Positions 41,947 through 49,395 of a DNA stretch of 50,481 nucleotides are shown here, one piece after another. Under the pieces are notes generated by a model. It had not been told where the DNA came from, searched no databases, and saw only the letters and a list, made by a program, of their open reading frames with translations. Where the stretch lies: the NCBI RefSeq assembly GCF_000159955.1, contig NZ_GG695992.1:1-50481 (forward strand), given 5' to 3'. The stretch comes from Paenibacillus sp. oral taxon 786 str. D14. Its GTDB lineage: Bacteria; Bacillota; Bacilli; Paenibacillales; Paenibacillaceae. A program made the position numbers and the translations under genes. Position 1 is the stretch's first letter. Each line of letters begins with the position of its first letter.

Positions 41947-42438
41947 GTGAAGAAAACAAAGGTATCAGCTGTTTGGATCGCATCGGCTTTGTTATCTCTT
42001 GCCCCGGTTGCATCTGCGTCTGAAAATGTTGCTCCGGTATCCGCTCAATCTGTGGTGTCATTGTCAGCTACGGAAGAAGTATCAAACATTAAACCTACAA
42101 TTATTGATGACAACATGTTCTATCCAATGGATGCGCATCTCATTAATAATGTCACTCATACAGGTTCTTCGGCATATACTGGTAAATTTACTACAGCGCC
42201 CGAAAATGGTATCTATTTGAACGTTTGGGTTAAAAATAATGCTTCTTCATCTGTCTTTATTGATATCAGCCGTAATGGTCTGAAAATTACAGATGGTTAT
42301 GAATTAAAGGTAGGAAGTCAAAAAACAATAAGCTTTGAAGATATGTTAGGTAATGGATTATCCGGAGATTGGGAAGTTTATATCTATAATAAAACTGGGG
42401 ATAAATACAATCTTAATATCAATGCAAGACAGTTCTGA
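41947..42438 (+). CDS. Small secreted protein, uncharacterised (163 aa)
   Basis: An exported protein: basic start VKKTK, hydrophobic core VSAVWIASALLSLAPV and ASA cleavage site, then a mature part of about 135 residues with alternating hydrophobic strands (NGIYLNVWVKNNASSSVFI, GDWEVYIYNKTGDKYNLNI), suggesting a beta-sandwich. I recognise no family. GTG 41947 with GGAGGT ten nt upstream is used; the longer frame begins at 41884 inside a TATGAT box. The gene is clearly AT-richer than its neighbours and lies beside a transposase relic, which suggests acquisition by transfer. Confidence 0.65.
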   Translation: MKKTKVSAVWIASALLSLAPVASASENVAPVSAQSVVSLSATEEVSNIKPTIIDDNMFYPMDAHLINNVTHTGSSAYTGKFTTAPENGIYLNVWVKNNASSSVFIDISRNGLKITDGYELKVGSQKTISFEDMLGNGLSGDWEVYIYNKTGDKYNLNINARQF

Positions 42439-42822
42439 TTCTAATTATTTAAGAAAACAGGAAGATCGCCCTATCCGGCCAGCTTGGTCAGGTAGTTGGC
42501 GATCTTCTTCTTTGCTGTCCTGTGCCAGGCATGTAGGGTCAGGCCCTTTTGCTTGTTCAGGTGCACTCCTCAAGCAAGGGACAGTCTTTGCAGCTCTTGG
42601 AGTCCGACTTGTGTTGACGTTACCCTGCCGGTCCGTGGTCGGTGATCAAAACGGCCTGCGACCATTCGAATTTCGAATGAGGATTTCACGGATCATTGTT
42701 GTGCAAGGCCGCTTTGCAGCATGATCCCGTTCGATCAGATCAGGAGAAATGGGATTGTTTGGATTCCGAAAATCAAGTAGGATATTTTCATAGATCGCTT
42801 TCGACAAAAAGGGTGAGAATTC
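42439..42822. other. Gene-free stretch with transposase relic and terminator
   Basis: No intact gene is seen. It contains a terminator-like stem (GAAGATCGCC at 42461 with GGCGATCTTC ending 42507, then TTCTTT) and, on the minus strand, a degenerate transposase C-terminus (42471-42619). The segment 42640-42815 shows nothing recognisable besides the ribosome site region of the next gene. Confidence 0.5.
42471..42619 (-). mobile_element. Degenerate transposase C-terminus (IS1182-like)
   Basis: Minus-strand reading gives KSDSKSCKDCPLLEECT, a C-x2-C-x5-C motif like that near the end of IS1182-type DDE transposases, followed after a frameshift by NKQKGLTLHAWHRTAKKK and the stop TAG at 42473. No intact catalytic part or inverted repeats were found. 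The relic sits between the AT-rich secreted gene and the membrane-protein gene. Confidence 0.4.
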
Positions 42823-43818
42823 ATGGGTTTTCGAGTCATCAAAACGGCCATTGCCACGCTAATGGCAATATTTATTGCGGATGCCTTAGGGGTGCCTGGT
42901 GCCAATTCGGCGGGACTGCTGGCGATTTTAGGGGTCGACGTCACCCGCAAGCGCAGCCTGGCATCGATAACGGCACGTTTTTTTGCTTCAACTTTGGGGT
43001 TGTTGCTTGCTTTTGGCATCTTCTACTTCCTTGGGTTTCATATTTGGGTGCTGGCCATTTACATCCTCGTCGCTTTCCCATTGATCGCTCGCGCGGGCTT
43101 CAAGGAAGGGATTGTGACCAGCTCCGTTGTCGTGTTCCGCGTATTTAGCGGCGGGGAGATCTCCTGGCACGTGCTGTTAATCCAGGTGGAGCTGCTGATC
43201 ATTGGGTTGGGTTCGGCCATGGTTGTCAATTTTCTGTACATGCCCAAAACGGAAGACAAGCTGCTGGAAACTCGGCGTGAGGTGGATGCTTTGTTTTCCG
43301 GCATATTTCAGGAGATTGCCGCTTCGTTGCGTGATCCCTACCGCTTATGGGATGGCAAGGAGATCACCGATGCGGCCCGAAAGATCGACGAGGGTTATGC
43401 GCTCGCGAAACGGGCAGCCGAGAACCAGATGATCTCGCCCAACGAGGCGTGGACGGCGTATTTTATCATGCGCAAAGAGCAGTTAAGCCGGATCGAAGGG
43501 ATGCTGGAGCTGATTTCGCAAGTGTATCAACGTATCCCGCAAGGCGAATTTGTGGCCGTGTTGTTTGACCGGCTTAGCGTGGACGTAAATCAAGAGGAAT
43601 ATACGGGGATTACGGAGCAGATGCTTACGGAGCTGGAGGAGGAGTTCAAGAAAATGGAAATGCCTTCAACCCGTGAGGAATTTGAAATGCGTTCAGCCAT
43701 TTTGCAGTTATGCCGAGAACTTTCCTTATATCTAGCTGTCTCCAAAAAAAACAAGGCTCCCATTCCACGAATCGCGGAAAAACGGGGAGCAAAACGAAAA
43801 CAGGCGTCAATAAAATAG
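42823..43818 (+). CDS. Aromatic acid exporter (ArAE/FUSC-like) family membrane protein (331 aa)
   Basis: A membrane protein with about four or five spans in the first 145 residues (IKTAIATLMAIFIADALGV, SLASITARFFASTLGLLLAF, HIWVLAIYILVAFPLIAR, VELLIIGLGSAMVVNFLYM) followed by a soluble helical domain rich in Glu/Lys. This layout matches the small ArAE_1 (YqjA-type) family of Bacillota. GGTGAGAA precedes ATG 42823. Families related to FUSC export aromatic acids; the actual substrate here is unknown. It is upstream of cotE but has its own start region. Confidence 0.8.
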   Translation: MGFRVIKTAIATLMAIFIADALGVPGANSAGLLAILGVDVTRKRSLASITARFFASTLGLLLAFGIFYFLGFHIWVLAIYILVAFPLIARAGFKEGIVTSSVVVFRVFSGGEISWHVLLIQVELLIIGLGSAMVVNFLYMPKTEDKLLETRREVDALFSGIFQEIAASLRDPYRLWDGKEITDAARKIDEGYALAKRAAENQMISPNEAWTAYFIMRKEQLSRIEGMLELISQVYQRIPQGEFVAVLFDRLSVDVNQEEYTGITEQMLTELEEEFKKMEMPSTREEFEMRSAILQLCRELSLYLAVSKKNKAPIPRIAEKRGAKRKQASIK

Positions 43819-43820
43819 TT

Positions 43821-43850
43821 GTCACCCTAGACGAATGTCCTGCATACACT
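43821..43850 (+). promoter_or_regulatory. Sporulation promoter of cotE (SigE/SigK type)
   Basis: GTCACC (43821-43826), a 16-bp spacer and CATACACT (43843-43850). The -10 fits the SigE consensus CATACA-T, and GCATACACTT also resembles SigK. In B. subtilis cotE has SigE- and SigK-dependent promoters. Confidence 0.55.
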
Positions 43851-43882
43851 TGTATTGAATGATGTATGGAGGAGGTTCTAAC

Positions 43883-44428
43883 ATGTCATTGAAATATCAA
43901 AGTAGAGAGATCATCACGAAAGCGATCTGCGGCAAAGGTCGTAAGTTCTCTACCGTAACACATACCGTGACTCCCCCTCATAAACCGTCGAGCATCCTGG
44001 GGGCCTGGATCATCAACCACCAGTACGAAGCGGTCGCAGCGGGAGACGGAATTGAAGTTATTGGTACTTACGATATTAACATCTGGTATTCGTACGACAA
44101 GAACTCGCAGACCGAGGTCGCTAAAGAAACGGTATCGTATGTTGAGAATGTACCGCTGAACTACTTGGATTCCAGACACCGTTCGTCGACGGTGGAAGTG
44201 TCCGCAGAAGCCACGCAGGAACCGAGCACCGTCGAAGCCACCGTATCGGGAGACGGCCGCGTATCCATTCGGGTGGAACGCGAATTCGCGGTGGAACTGG
44301 TTGCCGAAACGAAGTTGAACGTGCTGGTCGTGCCGAACAGCGGCATTGATGACAAGGACTACGATTTCGGCTCCGAGCTCGGCGATTATGAAGATTTGGA
44401 TCCGGATCTCCTCGACGACGAACTGTAA
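43883..44428 (+). CDS. cotE: Spore coat morphogenetic protein CotE (181 aa)
   Basis: CotE organises the outer spore coat during sporulation in the mother cell. The sequence shows the characteristic YQSREIITKAICGKGRKF start, KPSSILGAWIINHQYEA, the GTYDINIWYSYDKNSQTEV strand and the very acidic C-terminal tail (many Asp/Glu). Length equals B. subtilis CotE (181 aa). ATG 43883 with GGAGG upstream is used; a longer frame starts at 43859. As in B. subtilis it lies upstream of mutS and mutL, here with one extra gene between. Confidence 0.93.
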   Translation: MSLKYQSREIITKAICGKGRKFSTVTHTVTPPHKPSSILGAWIINHQYEAVAAGDGIEVIGTYDINIWYSYDKNSQTEVAKETVSYVENVPLNYLDSRHRSSTVEVSAEATQEPSTVEATVSGDGRVSIRVEREFAVELVAETKLNVLVVPNSGIDDKDYDFGSELGDYEDLDPDLLDDEL

Positions 44429-44512
44429 TTCGATCAGGAAGCAAGTAGGCAAAGGGGTAAGTATCAACAGTTTCAGTGTACACTGTAGCATATGCGGCAG
44501 GGGCGTCGTCGA

Positions 44513-44540
44513 AGAGGGCGGCTGCCCTCTTTTTGTTTTT
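44513..44540 (+). terminator. Intrinsic terminator after cotE
   Basis: AGAGGGC-GGCT-GCCCTCT followed by TTTTG. Upstream at 44473-44484 is a 12-bp palindrome CAGTGTACACTG of unknown role. Confidence 0.75.
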
Positions 44541-44582
44541 ATTTTTGAATAATACCTCTATCGAAGACGGGGGATGAACTCA

Positions 44583-46094
44583 GTGGTGAAGGATGAGCAC
44601 CTCGTACTAAAAATGCGTCTGGGCTCCAGCACATTTAAAGCTCGGCTGCTGCAGGCGTTGGAACGTTTGGGCGGACCCTACCGGGTGTTGAAAGGACCGG
44701 AATCATCCAGCAGAGCGTTATTGCGTACATCTTCGAGTTTCGGCAGGAAGTCAGCGGGGGCAGGTGCCGCTTCGGGAAGGCGGCTCGTACGAACCGCTGC
44801 AGACGATTCCCAATGGATTTACTACGGACGTGAGGAAGCGTATTGGGGCGGCCGGGTCCAGGAAATCGTGTTGGGACGGCCGACACACTCGCTGGAAGAC
44901 TGGCGGCGCCGGCTCGAAACCGCTGGGCTGAAGCCAACGCCTGAGGCAAGAACCGCTCAAACAGCTGCAAGCACTACTGCGTCATATCTCCGCCGCTATG
45001 CCGTTACGGTATTCCACTTGCGGGCCTGGGAGGTACGTCCGCTTGGTAAAGCGGGGCTAACGCTCCCGCTCTTGGGGGAAGCCTTGTCCCCGGAGTCACC
45101 GCTTTATAAACGCCTGAGGAACACGGCGGTTCGGGCGCTATACGCCGTGGGACTTGATTTTGGTGAAGTGGTGATCTCGGCCGGGGAAGAGGGGAAATTT
45201 ACGGTGGATTCCATCACCCCGATCTCGGACCTCGGCAGCGCGGCAACCAAGGCCATTGCCCAGGCGATGCGAGTTACCCTGGAGGAACAGGAGAAGCTGC
45301 TGGACTCACCGACAGAGCGGTTGATTGGGATGGACCCCGAGTTTTTGCTGTTTGATCGTGCCCATGGGAAAGTGATTCCGGCTTCCCGTTTCTTGCACTT
45401 TCATGGGGAAGCGGGCTGCGATGTGTTGCGATATCGCGGGCAGCGGATATTTCCGCTGGCAGAGCTAAGGCCGCGCCCCGGCAAGGAACCGCGCGATGTT
45501 GTCGTTCATTTGCTGCGCGCATTTCATGAAGCCCGAGCTTCCATCGAAGATCAAGGGCTGATCTGGCAGGCGGGGGCGATGCCGCAACGCGGTTTTCCGT
45601 TGGGCGGACACCTGCATTTCAGCGGAGTGTCGTTAACTCCAGAGTTGCTGCGGACGCTCGACAATTACCTGGCGCTGCCGCTAGCTCTACTGGAGGATCC
45701 CCGAAGTGCGCCACGTAGACCGAAGTACGGGTTTCTCGGCGATTTTCGGTTCAAGGAGTACGGCGGCTTCGAATATCGCACCTTACCTAGCTTCCTAATC
45801 TCTCCGCTCGTCACCAAAGGGGTCGTGGCATTGGCGCGCTTCATTATCGAGCATGCGGAACGCTTAAAGGCACGACCGTTGGAGAAGGAGGCGGTTTGGA
45901 CGGCGTTTTACACCGGCAGAAAGCAACCGCTTCGCGAAGCGTTACCCCGCCTGATCGCCGATATCCATGAAGTTCCCGACTATACGCGATATCAGGGATA
46001 TATCGAACCTTTACTGAATGCCATTCAGTCCGGCTATGTCTGGGACGAATCTGCGGATATTCGCCCCGCCTGGAAATTGCAAAATCCTTCATAA
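44583..46094 (+). CDS. Putative amidoligase domain protein (503 aa)
   Basis: A soluble protein whose C-terminal part (from about 245) resembles the phage-type COOH-NH2 ligase (amidoligase) family of the glutamine-synthetase/ATP-grasp-like group: GMDPEFLLFD, a CDVLRYRGQRIFPLAELRPRP block, GGHLHFSG and KYGFLGDFRFKEYGGFEYRTLPS. Such enzymes form amide or isopeptide bonds using ATP. The N-terminal 240 residues are Arg/Ala-rich and unfamiliar. GTG 44583 is chosen because GGGGG lies nine nt upstream; ATG 44574 in frame abuts it. Standing between cotE and mutS, it may modify a spore protein or peptide; the function is inferred from the fold only. Confidence 0.75.
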   Translation: MVKDEHLVLKMRLGSSTFKARLLQALERLGGPYRVLKGPESSSRALLRTSSSFGRKSAGAGAASGRRLVRTAADDSQWIYYGREEAYWGGRVQEIVLGRPTHSLEDWRRRLETAGLKPTPEARTAQTAASTTASYLRRYAVTVFHLRAWEVRPLGKAGLTLPLLGEALSPESPLYKRLRNTAVRALYAVGLDFGEVVISAGEEGKFTVDSITPISDLGSAATKAIAQAMRVTLEEQEKLLDSPTERLIGMDPEFLLFDRAHGKVIPASRFLHFHGEAGCDVLRYRGQRIFPLAELRPRPGKEPRDVVVHLLRAFHEARASIEDQGLIWQAGAMPQRGFPLGGHLHFSGVSLTPELLRTLDNYLALPLALLEDPRSAPRRPKYGFLGDFRFKEYGGFEYRTLPSFLISPLVTKGVVALARFIIEHAERLKARPLEKEAVWTAFYTGRKQPLREALPRLIADIHEVPDYTRYQGYIEPLLNAIQSGYVWDESADIRPAWKLQNPS

Positions 46095-46110
46095 CCGGGT
46101 TGCCCTTTTC

Positions 46111-46119
46111 TGGTATAAT
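46111..46119 (+). promoter_or_regulatory. Extended -10 promoter of mutS
   Basis: TGGTATAAT is a TGn extended -10 with perfect TATAAT (46114-46119); the -35 is weak, as expected. It starts 17 nt after the amidoligase stop and gives mutSL its own SigA start. Confidence 0.65.
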
Positions 46120-46168
46120 AGGATTCTATGAAAGACCTGAATGTGCTTAGGTTAATTGGAGGGGAATC

Positions 46169-49024
46169 ATGGCTACCTACACGCCGATGATTGAGCAGTA
46201 TTTACGGATTAAGGCGGAAGCGCAGGATGCGTTTCTGTTTTTCCGGCTGGGCGATTTCTATGAAATGTTTTTTGAGGATGCAATCCTGGCTGCGAAGGAG
46301 CTTGAAATTACACTGACCGGGCGGGACGGGGGCGCCGAAGAGAAAATTCCGATGTGCGGTGTTCCCTACCATTCGGCGGACAATTATATTCATCGTTTGA
46401 TTGAAAAAGGATACAAAGTTGCGATCTGCGAACAGATGGAGGACCCGTCGCAAACCAAAGGCATGGTTCGGCGTGAGATCGTCCGGGTCATCACCCCGGG
46501 GACGATCATGGAAGGGAAAACCGTCGGCGAACGGACGAACAACTACATCGTGTCGGTCACTGAACGGCAGGGGATGATGGCTCTGGCTGCCTGTGACCTG
46601 TCCACGGGGGAGCTGTACGCGACGTCGGCGCCGGCGAACAAAGAGTGGCTGCGCGACGAGATTGGCCTGTACGACCCGGCGGAAATCATCGGGGACAAGG
46701 AACTGCTGGATTGGATTGCGGGACAAGCTGCTCCGCTGAGCAAGCCCGTCGTGTATACGCCTTGGGCGAAAGCGAAGGAAGATACGGCACGATCGCTGTT
46801 TGGCGAGGCCGAATGGATTCGTCTGGAGCCGGAGCGGCGGGACAATATCGCTGTCCTGGTCGGTTATTTAAGCGAGACGCAGAAGCGCTCGCTGGGACAA
46901 CTTACGAAAATATCGGCTTATGAGCCGGAGCATTTTATGATTTTGGACCCGTTTACACGACGGAATCTGGAATTGGTTGAGACGGTTCGCGAGCGTTCGA
47001 AAAAAGGATCGCTGCTGTGGCTGCTTGACCGCACGGAAACGTCAATGGGCTCCAGGCTGTTGCGGCGCTGGATCGACAAGCCGCTGCTGCAGAAGACGCG
47101 GATCGAGGAACGTCTGGAGGCAGTGGAGCATCTGCACAGCGCGTTTATTTTGCGCGAGGATTTGCGCGGCGCTTTGCAGGACATCTACGATCTAGAGCGG
47201 CTGGTGGGACGCGTCGCCTTCGGCAATGCGAACGGTCGGGATTTGGTCGCCCTCAAAACGTCGCTGCTTCAGGTGCCGGCGATCAAGACGCTGTGCGCAG
47301 ACTCGGCCTCAACCACGTTGAAGCGGATTGCTTCGGCAATGGATGAGTGTGCGGATCTGGCCGACATGATTGATGCAGCGATCGCTGACGAACCGCCGGT
47401 GTCGGTGCGGGATGGAGGCCTTATTAAGGCTGGGTATCATGCAAGATTGGACGAGCTTCGCGAAGCCAGCGTTAACGGTAAACGCTGGATCGCCGAGCTG
47501 GAAGCGGCTGAACGGCAAGCAACGGGGATCAAATCGCTGAAGATCGGTTACAACAAAGTTTTTGGCTATTATATCGAAGTGACGCGCGCCAATCTGTCTG
47601 CATTGCCGGAAGGGCGGTATGAACGGAAGCAGACGCTGGCGAATGCAGAACGTTTTGTTACCCCGGAACTGAAGGAGAAGGAAGCGCTGATTCTCGAAGC
47701 TGAGGAGAAGATGGTCGATCTGGAATACACGCTGTTTAACGAGCTGCGTGAACGGATCGCTGCGGATATCCCTCGCTTGCAGAAGCTGGCTGAGCAAATC
47801 GCTGAAATCGATGTGTTGCGCTCGCTGGCGCAGGTAGCCTCGGACAACAGCTTTGTGAAGCCGAAGCTGACCGACGGCTACGATTTCATTGTGGAGCAAG
47901 GCCGGCATCCGGTGGTGGAAGCGGTGATGAAGGATACAGCATTTATCGCCAACAGTACGGAGCTCCGCAAGGACGAGGCGAGCATCCTGCTGATCACGGG
48001 TCCTAACATGGCTGGAAAGAGCACGTATATGCGGCAGGTTGCGCTGATTTCGATCCTGGCGCAAATCGGCAGCTTTGTGCCGGCGGCCAAAGCGGAGATT
48101 CCGCTGGTCGACCGCATTTTCACGCGGATTGGGGCAGCAGACGATCTGATTGGCGGGCAAAGCACCTTTATGGTGGAGATGGCCGATATTCAGATCATGA
48201 CGGAAAAGGCCACCCCGCGCAGCTTGATCATCATCGACGAGCTGGGCCGGGGCACCTCGACCAGCGAAGGGATGGCGATTGCGCAGGCCGTGATCGAATA
48301 CGTCCACGACCGGATTGGCTGCAAGGCGCTGGTGTCGACGCATTTCCATGAGCTGGCTTACCTGGAGCACAGCCTTCGCGGGCTGAATAACTACAGCATG
48401 GCGGTGCAGGAAAGCGGCGACAAGGTGCACTTCCTGCGCAAATTGATCCCCGGCGCGGCCGACACCAGCTACGGCATCTACTGCGCGCGGCTGGCCGGCC
48501 TGCCGGATGAGATCATCGGCCGGGCGTACGGGCTGCTGAAAGAGCTGGAGGAGAAAAGTCCGTTGGCGGACGGGGGCAGCGTTGCGGTGGCTGGTTTAAC
48601 CTCTGGGACAGCAACGGTGGATGTGGCTGCAACAGCCGCAGCTTCTTCGCTGGCGGCTCAGCCGCTTGTGACGAAGGAGCAGAACGATCAAGTTGTGCGG
48701 GTAACGGCAGCAGCTGCAGGAACAGCTGTGGGTACGGCTTCAGCGGATGCTGCTGCAGCTTCGGCAGCAACAGAGGCTGTGGCTGAGATGGAAGCTGCGG
48801 CTACGGCTGAGCCGCTTGCCGGTGAAGTTGGCCCGGTCGTGCAGCTTTCGATGTTTGGCGACGATGAGCCGCTGGTTCAAGCAAAGCCAGCCGCTCAGGC
48901 GCCGGAAGATCCGGCAACACGTACGATCATTAACCTGATTAAAAATGCCGATTTGGTGAACATGACACCGCTGCAGGCTATGCAGCTGGTCAATGATCTG
49001 AAGATGAAGGCGAAGGATTTGTAA
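46169..49024 (+). CDS. mutS: DNA mismatch repair protein MutS (951 aa)
   Basis: MutS binds mispaired or looped bases and recruits MutL. The mismatch-reading motif is GDFYEMF (28-34, Phe30 and Glu32). Walker A GPNMAGKST lies near 610, the DELGRGTSTSEG Walker B region near 690, and the STHFHELAYLE block follows. A beta-clamp-binding motif QLSMF is at 892-896. Between the ATPase and this motif (about 798-888) is a long Ala/Thr/Val-rich, low-complexity linker, making the protein about 90 residues longer than typical Bacillus MutS. The last 40 residues form the usual tetramerisation-type tail. GGAGGGG precedes the ATG. Confidence 0.97.
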   Translation: MATYTPMIEQYLRIKAEAQDAFLFFRLGDFYEMFFEDAILAAKELEITLTGRDGGAEEKIPMCGVPYHSADNYIHRLIEKGYKVAICEQMEDPSQTKGMVRREIVRVITPGTIMEGKTVGERTNNYIVSVTERQGMMALAACDLSTGELYATSAPANKEWLRDEIGLYDPAEIIGDKELLDWIAGQAAPLSKPVVYTPWAKAKEDTARSLFGEAEWIRLEPERRDNIAVLVGYLSETQKRSLGQLTKISAYEPEHFMILDPFTRRNLELVETVRERSKKGSLLWLLDRTETSMGSRLLRRWIDKPLLQKTRIEERLEAVEHLHSAFILREDLRGALQDIYDLERLVGRVAFGNANGRDLVALKTSLLQVPAIKTLCADSASTTLKRIASAMDECADLADMIDAAIADEPPVSVRDGGLIKAGYHARLDELREASVNGKRWIAELEAAERQATGIKSLKIGYNKVFGYYIEVTRANLSALPEGRYERKQTLANAERFVTPELKEKEALILEAEEKMVDLEYTLFNELRERIAADIPRLQKLAEQIAEIDVLRSLAQVASDNSFVKPKLTDGYDFIVEQGRHPVVEAVMKDTAFIANSTELRKDEASILLITGPNMAGKSTYMRQVALISILAQIGSFVPAAKAEIPLVDRIFTRIGAADDLIGGQSTFMVEMADIQIMTEKATPRSLIIIDELGRGTSTSEGMAIAQAVIEYVHDRIGCKALVSTHFHELAYLEHSLRGLNNYSMAVQESGDKVHFLRKLIPGAADTSYGIYCARLAGLPDEIIGRAYGLLKELEEKSPLADGGSVAVAGLTSGTATVDVAATAAASSLAAQPLVTKEQNDQVVRVTAAAAGTAVGTASADAAAASAATEAVAEMEAAATAEPLAGEVGPVVQLSMFGDDEPLVQAKPAAQAPEDPATRTIINLIKNADLVNMTPLQAMQLVNDLKMKAKDL

Positions 49025-49395
49025 ACGTACGGTAGATACTAGGAAGTCAGTTACAGAACGGAACAGGGGCAACGTTGTACGATGATTTTGAGGAACCAAA
49101 CGGTTTATGTATGATGATATCTATGCATGGGCACCACCACGGCTTGGGAAACTGTCCGCTCGGTGCCATTGTGTATGAAATTTCGAATAGAATGAAGTTC
49201 AGTTCCGCGGTTTTAGCGGAATGTATATGAAAAATCGAATAGATTGGAGCGAAATCCCGGACATGCCCCGGATTATGTATGAAATTTCGAATAGAAACGG
49301 CGATTTGGTCGTTTTTTTCGGGAATATATATGAAATTTCATATAGATTTGTCCAGATTTCGTAAGATCGGTCAAACAAGGAGGGAGGGAATAGCT
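49025..49395 (+). other. mutS-mutL intergenic region
   Basis: A 371-nt gap without a gene, unusually long for this gene pair. It contains an imperfect GGCACC/GGTGCC hairpin (about 49128-49168) and the four spaced repeats annotated separately, then the ribosome site of mutL. Confidence 0.7.
49172..49346 (+). repeat. Four 20-nt repeats at 52-nt spacing
   Basis: Units TGTATGAAATTTCGAATAGA (49172-49191 and 49276-49295), TATATGAAAAATCGAATAGA (49224-49243) and TATATGAAATTTCATATAGA (49327-49346). Starts are 52, 52 and 51 nt apart. The first and third are identical; the fourth contains the perfect 18-bp palindrome TATATGAAATTTCATATA. The 31-32-nt spacers differ, yet each ends with a similar CGG-N-A-T lead into the next unit, and the first two hold short stems (TTCCGC/GCGGAA at 49203-49221; AATCC-GG/CCGGATT at 49253-49274). 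Confidence 0.85.

Noticed and set aside
43886..44491. 201-codon minus-strand frame over cotE
   Set aside because: It is the antisense shadow of cotE, which is firmly identified by sequence and synteny.
47309..48430. Long minus-strand open frame (373 codons) inside mutS
   Set aside because: It is a shadow of the well-conserved mutS coding sequence, with His/Arg-rich composition typical of antisense reading in GC-rich genes and no ribosome site.
49172..49346. CRISPR array
   Set aside because: Repeats are only 20 nt, AT-rich and partly divergent, spacers end with a shared lead-in, and no cas genes are present. Kept as a repeat array only.
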